A stretch of DNA of 64,000 nucleotides from Taibaiella chishuiensis (lineage in GTDB: Bacteria; Bacteroidota; Bacteroidia; Chitinophagales; Chitinophagaceae): NCBI RefSeq assembly GCF_003014535.1, contig NZ_PYGD01000009.1, positions 62,001-126,000 of the forward strand, in the 5' to 3' direction. Each line of letters begins with the position of its first letter. Position 1 is the first letter of the stretch. The position numbers were made by a program, and so were the translations under genes. Of this stretch, positions 24,867 to 32,986 are shown in pieces. The notes beneath the pieces are model-generated. The model was not told the origin of the DNA. It did no database searches and saw nothing but the letters and a program-made list of their open reading frames with translations.

Positions 24867-26102
24867 TTAATTGACTGGGATATTGTATTTAAACTGTACC
24901 TGGAAATAACGGCGGTTTACATACTTGTTACCATCGTTCTTCAACAGGTTGCTCAATCCTTCGCGGTACATGAGGCCGGCCTGGATATTGGGCGTAATAT
25001 TGAATTCGGATTTGGTGGTCAGACCTACGTCGAAGGCGGGGAAGATCTTGGCGTTATCAGCAGCGAGCTGCACTTTTTCCGCACCATCGGTACGGCTCAG
25101 CATCTGCTGGAAGTCGCTGCCCACGCTCAGGGCGATATTCCTGTCGATCTGGTAGCCAATAGAGGGGTTTACCTGTACATAATAGAGGTTCTGGATCGGC
25201 TCTACCGCAGGCGAAGCCGGTAATTGGGCCGCCGATGGCCGGGCCAGTCCTTTGGCCGTAGCCGCGCCATTGTAGTTAACCACATTGGAGGTGTTGTTAT
25301 TATACATCATGGCCACGGTACCATCTACGAAAAAGTTACCTGCGATTTTTGTCCTTGCGCTCACGCCTACGGTATAACCGGTGTTGAGGTTACCGTAGTT
25401 TACGCCGCCACCCAGCGAGATACTGGTCTTGTTGGCTTTGGCGCCGCTGTTGAACGCCGATCGCGGGTTGTCGAAATTATCGGCATACGTAGGATAAGCC
25501 GGTTGCCTGTTTTCGTTCTTAGCGATAACCGGTGCGGCTTTAGGCTCCTTGTGTTCCGCGGGTACGGCAGCGGGCTGCTCCTGCGTTTTGGCGATATGCT
25601 CTTCAGCAGGGGCTTGCGGGGGCTGCTCCTGTGGTACAAGGCCTGGTGCCGGCGCAGGATTTGGCTGCGGCGTGTTGGGTACTGCCTGTTGGGGCAATGC
25701 CGGTTGTGGTTGCGATGAATTGCCGGTAAGTACCGGTGGCTGGGCTTGTTTGCCAGGCATAACAGGCGTGGTACCGGTTGTGCTTTGCTGTTCCGTTCCC
25801 GGAGCTGGTGCCGGCGCCTGTACGCCAGGCTGCCCGGACTGGGCCTTTTCCTGTGCCAGCGACGGGGCTTGCACAGGGGTGTTGTTTTTGTCCACCAGCT
25901 TCATATAGAATACAGCAGCCAGCACGAAGGCGGCAGCGGCAGCGATACCCGTTGCAATGGCCCACTTCTTACCCCGGTTTGCGGCGGGGGCAAGCGAAGG
26001 CGGCAACAGCTGGGACAAATGTTCCCAGTGCTTCGGGTCGTACTCCAGGTCCTCTTCCCCCAGCTTTTTTAAGAGCAATTCATCAAATTCGTTTTTGCTC
26101 AT
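24867..26102 (-). CDS. Trans-envelope protein: cytosolic tail, TM helix, Pro/Gln linker, outer-membrane-type beta-barrel
   Basis: 411 residues. Residues 1-46 are hydrophilic and charged (FDELLLKKLGEEDLEYDPKHW) and have no signal-peptide character. Residues 47-67 form one transmembrane helix (WAIATGIAAAAAFVLAAVFY). Residues about 70-200 are a Pro/Gln/Ala-rich, probably disordered linker. Residues about 210-411 show alternating amphipathic strands typical of an eight-stranded outer-membrane barrel, ending VNRRYFQVQFKYNIPVN. The start overlaps the end of the ECF sigma gene by 20 bases, so the two are translationally coupled. Paired with a sigma factor, the cytosolic tail is a plausible anti-sigma element (inference); no known anti-sigma domain is recognisable. 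The gene pair at 35774-38390 has the same plan. Confidence 0.82.
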   Translation of the reverse strand: MSKNEFDELLLKKLGEEDLEYDPKHWEHLSQLLPPSLAPAANRGKKWAIATGIAAAAAFVLAAVFYMKLVDKNNTPVQAPSLAQEKAQSGQPGVQAPAPAPGTEQQSTTGTTPVMPGKQAQPPVLTGNSSQPQPALPQQAVPNTPQPNPAPAPGLVPQEQPPQAPAEEHIAKTQEQPAAVPAEHKEPKAAPVIAKNENRQPAYPTYADNFDNPRSAFNSGAKANKTSISLGGGVNYGNLNTGYTVGVSARTKIAGNFFVDGTVAMMYNNNTSNVVNYNGAATAKGLARPSAAQLPASPAVEPIQNLYYVQVNPSIGYQIDRNIALSVGSDFQQMLSRTDGAEKVQLAADNAKIFPAFDVGLTTKSEFNITPNIQAGLMYREGLSNLLKNDGNKYVNRRYFQVQFKYNIPVN

Positions 26103-26667
26103 AACACTTAATTTCTGTAAACTGATTTGCTTTTATTTTTTGCTGCAGGTTTTTGCGGGCATTGTTGACATGCCATTGGGAAGTCCCTTCGCTCATATCC
26201 AGCAGCGCACCTATTTCTTTATGGGTATATCCTTCAAATACAAAAAGGTTAAACACGGTTCTGCTCATGGGAGGCAGGGTTTGTATAATACCGAGCAGGT
26301 CCTTCATGGCAATTTTATCTAATGCATTGTTCTCCACGCTGAATGTTGCGCTTTCTCCTATTTCATTCGGGAAATGCAGCTGCATGGCATTTTTCAGGTA
26401 TTTACTTTTCAGGTAGTCCAGGCAGGTGTTCACCACGATACGCCGCATCCATCCTTCAAACGATCCTTTGCCGCTGTAGTCGTTAATGTGGTTAAAAATC
26501 TTCAGAAAACCGTCCTGCATCAGCTGTTCCGCATCATGCATATCCTTTGCATAACGGGCACAGAGCTTCAGGAATAAACTGTAATATTTTTTATACAGAT
26601 ATTCCTGATGCATACGGTTGTTCCGCCGGCATCCCTCAATTATATCCAGTTCCGTGTATTCCGCCAT
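26083..26667 (-). CDS. ECF-type RNA polymerase sigma-70 factor
   Basis: 194 residues. Region sigma-2 lies at about 20-95 (YLYKKYYSLFLKLCARY, DAEQLMQDGFLKIFNHI, GSFEGWMRRIVVNTCLDYL) and region sigma-4 at about 125-180 (ALDKIAMKDLLGIIQTLPPM, FNLFVFEGYTHKEIGALLDM, EGTSQWHVNNARKNL). The S-E-G-T-S-Q/K-W-H-V motif in the recognition helix is also present in the second sigma factor at 37812-38390. It directs RNA polymerase to alternative promoters. Its gene overlaps that of a membrane protein likely to control it. Which genes it activates cannot be read from the window. Confidence 0.92.
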   Translation of the reverse strand: MAEYTELDIIEGCRRNNRMHQEYLYKKYYSLFLKLCARYAKDMHDAEQLMQDGFLKIFNHINDYSGKGSFEGWMRRIVVNTCLDYLKSKYLKNAMQLHFPNEIGESATFSVENNALDKIAMKDLLGIIQTLPPMSRTVFNLFVFEGYTHKEIGALLDMSEGTSQWHVNNARKNLQQKIKANQFTEIKCYEQKRI

Positions 26668-26794
26668 GTTTTAATACAATCGTACTGCGTATGGTGTTTT
26701 TGGTTTATAGGATTAACAAACGGCTGAAAACATTAAATATTATTACGTCCTGTAGGAATAAAGACGAGTTTTTTTGCAAAAAACTGGGGCCGGG

Positions 26795-27790
26795 TTATTC
26801 ACGAATGTGGAAAACTACCCCTTCGGTACCCGCGGTCCAGAGACTGCCGTCGGGATGAAAGGCCAGGCAACGCAGGTCGGAGCCCGTAAAGGGTTTAAGC
26901 TCCATCCAGTGCAGGCCGCCATCTTCGGTTTTGAGTAAAAGACCTTTGTCGCCTGCTGCATACCCGGTATGGGCATCTTTGAACAGGATGGCCCGCAACC
27001 GGTACCGTTTCAGCAGCGGGTCGTCGCCGTTGCGCAGCCGCTGCCAGCTGGCGCCGCCATCCCGGGTACAGATAATGCTGCCGTTATAACCGGCAATCCA
27101 TACATGTTGCTCATCCAGTACGCATACCGATTTAAAATAATCGCCTCTAGCCTGCTGCAGTATCCAGGTACCGCCCCCATCGCTGGTTTTCAGTACGGCG
27201 CCGAACCCGCAGGCATAGCCTACGGCCGGCGAAGCGAAGCCGATAGCCGTAAGTTCGTATTCAAAACTATCGACGCTGAGGATATTGCCGGCGCCGTCGG
27301 TGCGGAGTATGCGGCCATTGTTATAAGCATTGCCCGCTACGATAAATCCTTTACCTGTTTCGGAGAAGGTGATATCCTGGAACCATTCCCACCAGCTGGT
27401 TTGTACATAACGCCAGGAGGCCATGCCGGCATCGTTTTTGATAAAAATTTTGCCATCGAAACCTACGCCATATATATTACCGTTGTTCGCCGCAAGACCG
27501 TAGATCGCTTTTTTGCCGTCGCCGTCCATATGGAACAGCGACCAGGTATTGCCGCCGTCTGTGGTATGCAGGATGTCGGACTGCTCGTAGCGCAGGCCGC
27601 CTACGATATAACCTTCGTCCTTACTGGTAAACAGGATTTTATTAAGATCAGCGGTAGAGGGTGTGGTTACCTGCGTTACGCGGGCGGTTTCGATCTGGTC
27701 CTTTTTGCAGGAAACGGCAAGCAGGCTCCATAAGCATAAACCTATGGCAGTAAAAAAATATCTTTTTTTATATGAAAATGAATAATGCAT
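26795..27790 (-). CDS. Ycf48/BNR-repeat beta-propeller lipoprotein
   Basis: 331 residues. The N-terminus has a lipoprotein signal with lipobox LAVSC (Cys28), followed by KKD. The body has four or more Asp-box motifs (TTDGGNTW, TSDGGGTW, TRDGGASW, TEDGGLHW) interleaved with x-G-Y-x-V/A-G strands, the pattern of Ycf48-like seven-bladed propellers. Ycf48 is a photosystem II assembly factor in phototrophs; in Bacteroidota these are surface or periplasmic propellers of unknown role, so the photosynthesis name should not be carried over. It is divergent from dnaX, with a 137-base interval between start codons. Confidence 0.85.
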   Translation of the reverse strand: MHYSFSYKKRYFFTAIGLCLWSLLAVSCKKDQIETARVTQVTTPSTADLNKILFTSKDEGYIVGGLRYEQSDILHTTDGGNTWSLFHMDGDGKKAIYGLAANNGNIYGVGFDGKIFIKNDAGMASWRYVQTSWWEWFQDITFSETGKGFIVAGNAYNNGRILRTDGAGNILSVDSFEYELTAIGFASPAVGYACGFGAVLKTSDGGGTWILQQARGDYFKSVCVLDEQHVWIAGYNGSIICTRDGGASWQRLRNGDDPLLKRYRLRAILFKDAHTGYAAGDKGLLLKTEDGGLHWMELKPFTGSDLRCLAFHPDGSLWTAGTEGVVFHIRE

Positions 27791-27927
27791 GGTATGGAAA
27801 TCTGAACCCGGTAGCGTTATATTGCAAAGGACGTACCGCCTGTCTTTACAAAACTAATCAATCCTTTTTATTCGGCCCCCGGCTATCCTTTTTTGCTCAT
27901 ATCCTGCAAATTTCAGAACTTGCACCC

Positions 27928-29808
27928 ATGTCGGAACAGTACATTGTGTCAGCCCGTAAATACCGTCCTCAAACATTTGACACCGTTGTTGGGCAACAAC
28001 ATATTACCACCACTTTAAAGAACGCGATACGTACACAGCATCTTGCACATGCCTACCTGTTTTGCGGTCCGAGGGGTGTGGGTAAGACAACCTGTGCCCG
28101 TATCCTGGCCCGCACGATCAATTGCGAAAACCCGACACCGGATATGGAAGCCTGCGGCGAATGCAGCACCTGTCTTTCCTTCCAGGACAATACTTCCTTT
28201 AATATTTTCGAGCTCGATGCCGCGAGCAACAACTCTGTAGACGATATCCGCTCTCTTACGGAACAGGTGCGTTACGCGCCGCAGCACGGTAAATATAAGA
28301 TCTATATTATCGATGAGGTGCACATGCTCAGCACCGCGGCATTCAACGCGTTCCTGAAAACGCTGGAAGAACCGCCTTCCTACGCTATTTTTATCCTGGC
28401 TACTACCGAGAAGCATAAGATCCTGCCGACGATCCTGTCGCGCTGCCAGATTTTCGACTTTAAAAGGATACAAACGGAAGACATCGTTGGGCACCTGGCT
28501 TCGATCTGTACCAAGGAGCAGGTGGTTGCCGAGAATGCAGGCCTGCACATCATCGCACAAAAAAGTGAAGGCTGTATGCGCGATGCGCTGTCGATGATGG
28601 ACCGGATCGCCGGCTTTACCAACGGGCAGCTGACTTATGCGCAGACTGTTGAGCACCTGAACATACTCGATGCCGATGTATACTTCAAGCTGGGCGATGT
28701 ATTGCTGAGCAAAGATGTAGGCGGCGCTTTATTACAACTCGATAATGTGTTGCAGCGCGGTTTTGAAGGCGATGTGATCCTGAACGGCTTTGCCGAACAC
28801 TTCCGTAACCTGCTGCTGAGCAAGGATGGCCGTATGGCCCGCCTGCTGGATGTACCCGAAGATCATAAGCGTATTTATTTCGAAAAAGCGCAGATCATTC
28901 CTGCCGATTATATTTTATCCGCACTCAGTTTGTTAAACGATGCGGAAATGGGCTTCCGTACGGCCCTGAATAAGCGGTTGCATATAGAGTTATGCCTTAT
29001 CCGGTTGTGTTATCTTAACGATATGCTGAGTCCCGCTGCATCTGCTGATGCGGATGCAAAAAAAAAACGGCTTGAACCAGGTAATGGCATAAGCCAGCAG
29101 GCGCCACAGCCGGTACCACAACCCGTTGCGCAGCCTGTACCCCAACCGGTTGCTCCTCCTGTTACGCACACCATGGCGCCTCCCGCGCCACAGCCACATC
29201 CTGTAATGCAGCCTGCACCTGCGCCGCAGCCTACTGCTCAACCTGCCTATACACCACCGCCGGTACCGAAGCCTGAAGCCGTGGTGGCCGAACCTGCACC
29301 GCCCGTTTATAGCGGCAACGTTGCTGCTCCCATACCTGATCTGGCCCGCAAACCCAAGCTGGGCCGCAACTTCCTGCAAGACATCCATACCCAGATCGGG
29401 CAGGAGGTAGAAGACCAGGGCGAGCGTATGGTGCTCGATCAGCAGAACGTGGAACAGCTGTTCCAGGATTTTAAATCATATGTGCGCAATGAACTGAACC
29501 AGGTACCGGTAGCAGAGCAACTGGGGATGATGTCTATCCATCATATCTCGGAGAACGAGATTAAGGTGGTCTGCGTATCGACGGTAAACCAGATCTATGG
29601 CAATAACCAGCGCGAGGTATTCCTGGATTTTGCCAAGAAGAAGACCTTTATCCCCGATCTGCGGGTGATGGTGCAACTGGACCCTACCGCCCGTAAAGAG
29701 GTGGTGATCGAAAGGCCCATGAATAAGCTGGAAATTTTTGAAGAGATGGCCAGCAAGAACCCGGCGCTGCGCCAATTGCGCGAAAGCCTGAACCTGCAGG
29801 TGGAGTAG
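27928..29808 (+). CDS. dnaX: DNA polymerase III subunit gamma/tau
   Basis: 626 residues from ATG at 27928 (MSEQYIVSARKYRPQTFDTV). An earlier in-frame ATG at 27772 would prepend unrelated residues and overlap the divergent gene. It is the AAA+ clamp-loader subunit that loads the beta clamp and bridges the replisome. Walker A is GPRGVGKTT (47-55), a zinc site uses Cys66, Cys76, Cys79 and Cys82, and Walker B is IIDEVHML (127-134). A Pro/Gln/Ala-rich linker (about 385-470) leads to a C-terminal tau-like domain (about 480-626: LEIFEEMASKNPALRQLRES). The poly-A run at 29058-29066 encoding Lys-Lys-Lys, just before the linker, is the sort of slippery site that yields the short gamma form in E. coli by frameshift; that is a possibility here, not shown. 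Confidence 0.95.
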   Translation: MSEQYIVSARKYRPQTFDTVVGQQHITTTLKNAIRTQHLAHAYLFCGPRGVGKTTCARILARTINCENPTPDMEACGECSTCLSFQDNTSFNIFELDAASNNSVDDIRSLTEQVRYAPQHGKYKIYIIDEVHMLSTAAFNAFLKTLEEPPSYAIFILATTEKHKILPTILSRCQIFDFKRIQTEDIVGHLASICTKEQVVAENAGLHIIAQKSEGCMRDALSMMDRIAGFTNGQLTYAQTVEHLNILDADVYFKLGDVLLSKDVGGALLQLDNVLQRGFEGDVILNGFAEHFRNLLLSKDGRMARLLDVPEDHKRIYFEKAQIIPADYILSALSLLNDAEMGFRTALNKRLHIELCLIRLCYLNDMLSPAASADADAKKKRLEPGNGISQQAPQPVPQPVAQPVPQPVAPPVTHTMAPPAPQPHPVMQPAPAPQPTAQPAYTPPPVPKPEAVVAEPAPPVYSGNVAAPIPDLARKPKLGRNFLQDIHTQIGQEVEDQGERMVLDQQNVEQLFQDFKSYVRNELNQVPVAEQLGMMSIHHISENEIKVVCVSTVNQIYGNNQREVFLDFAKKKTFIPDLRVMVQLDPTARKEVVIERPMNKLEIFEEMASKNPALRQLRESLNLQVE

Positions 29809-29891
29809 GGGGAAATCGGGTAGTGGGTAGTGAGTATTGGGAGGGTGCATGCTTCCTCAGATACGTAACACTCCATTGAAGCCGGCTAACC

Positions 29892-30001
29892 GATGACATC
29901 CTTCGCTGTGCTCAGGATGGCAGGCTCCCTCTTGGTACTTGACGCTTTACACGCTGGTAAAGCCAGCAAATTGATGAGATCCTTCGCTGCGCTCAGGATG
30001 A
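29892..30001. repeat. Two copies of a short hairpin-forming repeat
   Basis: Copies at 29892-29920 and 29973-30001 share gat-ga-(c/g)-atccttcgctg(t/c)gctcaggatg. Each contains complementary atcct and aggat around a short GC-rich middle, so each can fold into a hairpin. They sit in the intergenic gap after dnaX. Their form resembles dispersed REP-like elements (inference). Confidence 0.55.
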
Positions 30002-30005
30002 CATC

Positions 30006-30047
30006 TAACATCTAATACCTAACATCTAATACCTAACATCTAACACC
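30006..30047. repeat. Three tandem copies of a 14-base unit
   Basis: The unit taacatctaatacc occurs at 30006, 30020 and 30034; the third differs by one base (c for t). The array has no spacers and is too short for a CRISPR. It lies 16 bases before the stop codon of the convergent winged-helix gene. Confidence 0.8.
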
Positions 30048-30062
30048 TTTATACCCAATACC

Positions 30063-31133
30063 TCACATGCTCAGGGTCTCGCCCAGGAAGGTAGCGTAAG
30101 CTTTGAGGGCAGGTTGCAAGGCCTTGGCGGTAAGCGCATCTTCGGCGCGGAAAAAGTCGGAGCTTACCTGCGTCTTCCCTTTTTGTACCGTCCGTTTCCA
30201 GGAGCCTTTTATTTTTCCCTTGCCCGCAATCATCGGTTTAAAGATGCCGTTGGCGGTAATCACCGCACCGCCCAATGCCGGGTCCAGGCTGGCGCTCCGG
30301 TCTTTGTAACTCACCATAAACTCGTCGAAAGCAGGCAGCAGGTGCACTTCCTGGCGGGCCGCACTATGCGCGGGTCCGGCAGCCGGCAGCCAATATTCCT
30401 GTTCTTTTATCCGGATGCACGCCAGGTGTTCCCGGTTATCTTCCAGCCCTTGCCTGATCTCTTTGAGCGGCAGGTTGCTCCACCAGGCAAAGTCGGCAAC
30501 GGTAGCGGGTCCGTGGCTGGAGAAGTAGCGCAACGTAAGCCGGGCTACGGCTTCCGGCCTGCTTATTGCAGGGGCGGCCGCTACCCGCTCATCGAGCAGG
30601 GCATAGGTATGTTGTTTGCCCCGAACAGGGCCATTGCATACAAGTCCCGAGATTTCGGCGCCAAACATAATATGACTGGAGCGGAACTCATCAGTCCGGA
30701 TCTTCTGGTTGGCGAGCAGGGTCATCAGTTCCGGGCGGGTAAGGTGTTTGTTGCCGCTCAGCGCCTTTTCGATCAGCCCGAAGCTTTTTTTGAGTAGTGC
30801 GGGTGTAAGTTCCAGTTTGTTGTTGAGCGAACGCAGGCTGGTCTCCAGCCGGGGCGCGCTCAGGGCCGTCATCCACCGTATATCCTGTGCCGATACAAAA
30901 TGCCAGGTTGGGCGTAGGATGTGGGTTCGTATAATATCGCCTTCGGTAACAGCAGCTTCTATAGCGGCTTCCGTATGCCCGGGCAGGCGTATGCCGATGC
31001 CCCATTTGGCCATGGTATAGTCCTGGGCCTGCATAGCGCCCAGCCAGCCTACAATATCCTGCGGCCTGTGCAGGCCTTTACCGCCTATATGCTGGTGTTG
31101 TAAGCGCAGGCGGGCAATGTCGGTTGTTGCCAT
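30063..31133 (-). CDS. Winged-helix protein of the AlkZ/YcaQ-like family
   Basis: 356 residues. It belongs to the winged-helix DNA-binding domain family (HTH_42) that includes the DNA glycosylases AlkZ and YcaQ: WLGAMQAQDYTMAKWGIG (residues 29-46), TEGDIIRTHILRPTWHFV, and the C-terminal LLPAFDEFMVSYKDRS and GTVxxG-like strands. Family glycosylases use a Q-x-Q motif for catalysis, and Q-A-Q is present here (about 35-37). An N-glycosylase removing alkylated or crosslinked bases is therefore possible, but many members remain untested. It is followed on the same strand by short repeats and preceded 24 bases upstream by a PH-domain protein. Confidence 0.8.
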   Translation of the reverse strand: MATTDIARLRLQHQHIGGKGLHRPQDIVGWLGAMQAQDYTMAKWGIGIRLPGHTEAAIEAAVTEGDIIRTHILRPTWHFVSAQDIRWMTALSAPRLETSLRSLNNKLELTPALLKKSFGLIEKALSGNKHLTRPELMTLLANQKIRTDEFRSSHIMFGAEISGLVCNGPVRGKQHTYALLDERVAAAPAISRPEAVARLTLRYFSSHGPATVADFAWWSNLPLKEIRQGLEDNREHLACIRIKEQEYWLPAAGPAHSAARQEVHLLPAFDEFMVSYKDRSASLDPALGGAVITANGIFKPMIAGKGKIKGSWKRTVQKGKTQVSSDFFRAEDALTAKALQPALKAYATFLGETLSM

Positions 31134-31157
31134 AAGTTAACGGGAATAGAAGTCTGT

Positions 31158-31661
31158 TTAATTGGTGTCGTATTCGCCAACGCCTTTTTCGTTCCTGCGT
31201 TTTTCGACCAGGTGGCGCAATTGTTCCCTTACCGAAGCCGCATGTTTAATGGCCGTCAGTTCGAATACCGGGACGCTGCGCTGCGAGGAGATAAGCGAAA
31301 TATTGCCCAGCGAGAAAGGCCGGTAGTAGATCGGTTCAAAAAGGTGTACATCCTTTACCCGGTACAGTTCTATTTCGAAGGTGGTACGGTTAAAGACGCC
31401 CGAGCGCCTGATAATACGCTGGCTGGTGATGGTATAAGTAGCCGAGTTGATGATCAGGAATTTGTAAAATGCATAACCTGCCGCCGCCACGCACACGAGG
31501 AACAGGTAACCGCTGAACCGTACGGCGCACCAGGCGCCGGCCACGAGGAAGATGAGGGCGATCAAAAAATGTTTGAGGTTGAGCAGTTGGGAAGACTTGC
31601 CTTCCCATACCACGTTTTCGCCGGAACCGGCAATTGCTTGTGTGTAGCCGTTATTACTCAT
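31158..31661 (-). CDS. Membrane protein with bacterial PH domain (bPH2)
   Basis: 167 residues. Two adjacent transmembrane helices span about 31-67 (FLIALIFLVAGAWCAVRF and YLFLVCVAAAGYAFYKFL). A bacterial pleckstrin-like domain follows (YTITSQRIIRRSGVFNRTTFEI, RVKDVHLFEPIYYRPFSLGN, ISSQRSVPVFELTAI). This is the order of YdbT/YdbS-type proteins, whose function is poorly known. A charged C-terminal tail (VEKRRNEKGVGE) would be cytosolic. It lies between the winged-helix gene and the thioesterase gene on the same strand, with a terminator hairpin separating it from the latter. Confidence 0.82.
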   Translation of the reverse strand: MSNNGYTQAIAGSGENVVWEGKSSQLLNLKHFLIALIFLVAGAWCAVRFSGYLFLVCVAAAGYAFYKFLIINSATYTITSQRIIRRSGVFNRTTFEIELYRVKDVHLFEPIYYRPFSLGNISLISSQRSVPVFELTAIKHAASVREQLRHLVEKRRNEKGVGEYDTN

Positions 31662-31723
31662 GACAGGGCAGCTTTAAGCGCTTAAGTGCGGAAGATGTTT
31701 TTCCAATTACAAATTAAAATAAA

Positions 31724-31750
31724 AAAAGCAGGACTTGCGTACCTGCTTTT
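31724..31750 (-). terminator. Terminator after the acyl-CoA thioesterase gene
   Basis: A nine-base stem (aaaagcagg / cctgctttt) with T-rich flanks on both strands, eight bases past the thioesterase stop codon. Confidence 0.8.
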
Positions 31751-31757
31751 CGAATAT

Positions 31758-32273
31758 TCAGACAAATAAAGCTTTTAGTTCCCCGGCATCTTCCGGTTTC
31801 ATTTTGCCGGCAAGGATCAGGCGCAGCTGGCGGCGGCGCAGCGCCCCGTTAAAGCGTTCGATCTCTTGTTCGGTTTCGGGTATCACCTCAGGCACAGTAT
31901 AGGGCCTGCCATTGGCGCCCAGCGACACAAAGGTAAAATAGGCCTCGTTGGACAGGTAACGATGCTGCGCCCTGAGGTCTTCGCCCCATACCTGGAGGTG
32001 TACCTCCATAGAGCTGTTAAAGGACCGGGTAACTTTCGATTCGATGGTCAGCAGGTCGCCCAGCTTGATGGGGTTGGAAAAAGAAATATTGTCTACCGAA
32101 GCAGTTACGGCTACGGTATTGCAATGTTTTTGGGCAGCTATGCCTGCGGCGATATCCATCCAGTACATCAGCTTGCCACCCATAAGATTACCCAGGGTAT
32201 TGGTTTCGCCGGGTAAAACCAGCTCGCTCATGGTGGTAAAAGAGTTGGCGGCTGTTTTTGATTTGTTAGACAT
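31758..32273 (-). CDS. Acyl-CoA thioesterase, hotdog fold
   Basis: 171 residues. The hotdog core has the ACOT/YciA signature N-T-L-G-N-L-M-G-G-K-L-M-Y-W-M-D-I-A-A (25-43), in which the conserved Asn and Asp near the helix carry out thioester hydrolysis. VDNISFSNPIKLGDLLTIES and EAYFTFVSLGANGRPYTVPE match the second half of the fold. It cleaves acyl-CoA to free acid and CoA in the cytoplasm; chain-length preference cannot be read from the sequence. tsaB lies 39 bases upstream on the same strand. Confidence 0.9.
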   Translation of the reverse strand: MSNKSKTAANSFTTMSELVLPGETNTLGNLMGGKLMYWMDIAAGIAAQKHCNTVAVTASVDNISFSNPIKLGDLLTIESKVTRSFNSSMEVHLQVWGEDLRAQHRYLSNEAYFTFVSLGANGRPYTVPEVIPETEQEIERFNGALRRRQLRLILAGKMKPEDAGELKALFV

Positions 32274-32312
32274 TATATAGAAAATTGAGAAAATGAAAAT
32301 GGATACCCAGCC

Positions 32313-32969
32313 TTATTTTTTGCTTTGCGTGGTAAATGCCGCCTTCAGGTAAAAGGGCTCGCTGTAAGCCAGGTCGTCGAAGCGGCCTGTAGCAAAACGG
32401 GCCGTGGCAAAGGCGATCCAGCTGTCCATACCGGCGGCATAATCGGCCGGTATCATAACCCGGGGGCCTGTATACGGTAGGTCGGTATCGCTTAGGAGCA
32501 GGGCTTCCTGCCCTTGAAGCAAGGTGTCGAGGTCGGCTTCGAACAGGTGTTGCGGTTCGGTCAATACCGTATGGGCTGCATCGTAACGGGCCACGAAGTA
32601 TTCGCCCAGCCTGGCTTTCAGAGCCACAACCAGCTGCGAAGCCGTATGTTGGGTATTGAATTCGCGGGCGATCAGTTCCAGTTTGTTAAACAGCATCAGG
32701 GGTTTGTCCAGGGCGAAGGCAATGCCTTTTGCCGTGCTGAGGCCCACCCGCAGGCCGGTATAGGATCCGGGGCCGGCGCATACACAAAGCGCATCGAGAT
32801 CGCGGAGTTGTAAGTTGCATTCCTGCAGCAGGTCTTCGATCAGCAGGTTGATTACCGCTGCCTGCTCCTGCGCCTGGTGGTGCCTGCGCAGGGCCTTAAG
32901 CCCGCCGTTTGCAGACAGCGCAATGGTAGCGGTATTGCCCGAAGTATCGATATAAAGTAGGGTCGGCAT
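32313..32969 (-). CDS. tsaB: tRNA N6-threonylcarbamoyladenosine biosynthesis protein TsaB
   Basis: 218 residues. TsaB is the inactive ASKHA partner of TsaD in the complex that makes t6A37 in ANN-decoding tRNAs. Hallmarks are LLYIDTSGNTATIAL at the N-terminus, CAGPGSYTGLRVGLSTAKGI (about 64-83) and the dimerisation helix segment HHQAQEQAAVINLLIEDLL. The C-terminal half is short and variable, as usual. It is divergent from ridA with a 38-base interval between start codons that holds back-to-back promoters. Confidence 0.93.
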   Translation of the reverse strand: MPTLLYIDTSGNTATIALSANGGLKALRRHHQAQEQAAVINLLIEDLLQECNLQLRDLDALCVCAGPGSYTGLRVGLSTAKGIAFALDKPLMLFNKLELIAREFNTQHTASQLVVALKARLGEYFVARYDAAHTVLTEPQHLFEADLDTLLQGQEALLLSDTDLPYTGPRVMIPADYAAGMDSWIAFATARFATGRFDDLAYSEPFYLKAAFTTQSKK

Positions 32970-32986
32970 CTGAAATAATAAGAATG

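Noticed and set aside
26795-27790. Photosystem II assembly factor
   Set aside because: Only the propeller repeats match Ycf48; the protein is a lipoprotein in a non-phototrophic setting.
30006-30047. Tandem 14-base units as a CRISPR array
   Set aside because: Units are directly adjacent without spacers and there are no cas genes.
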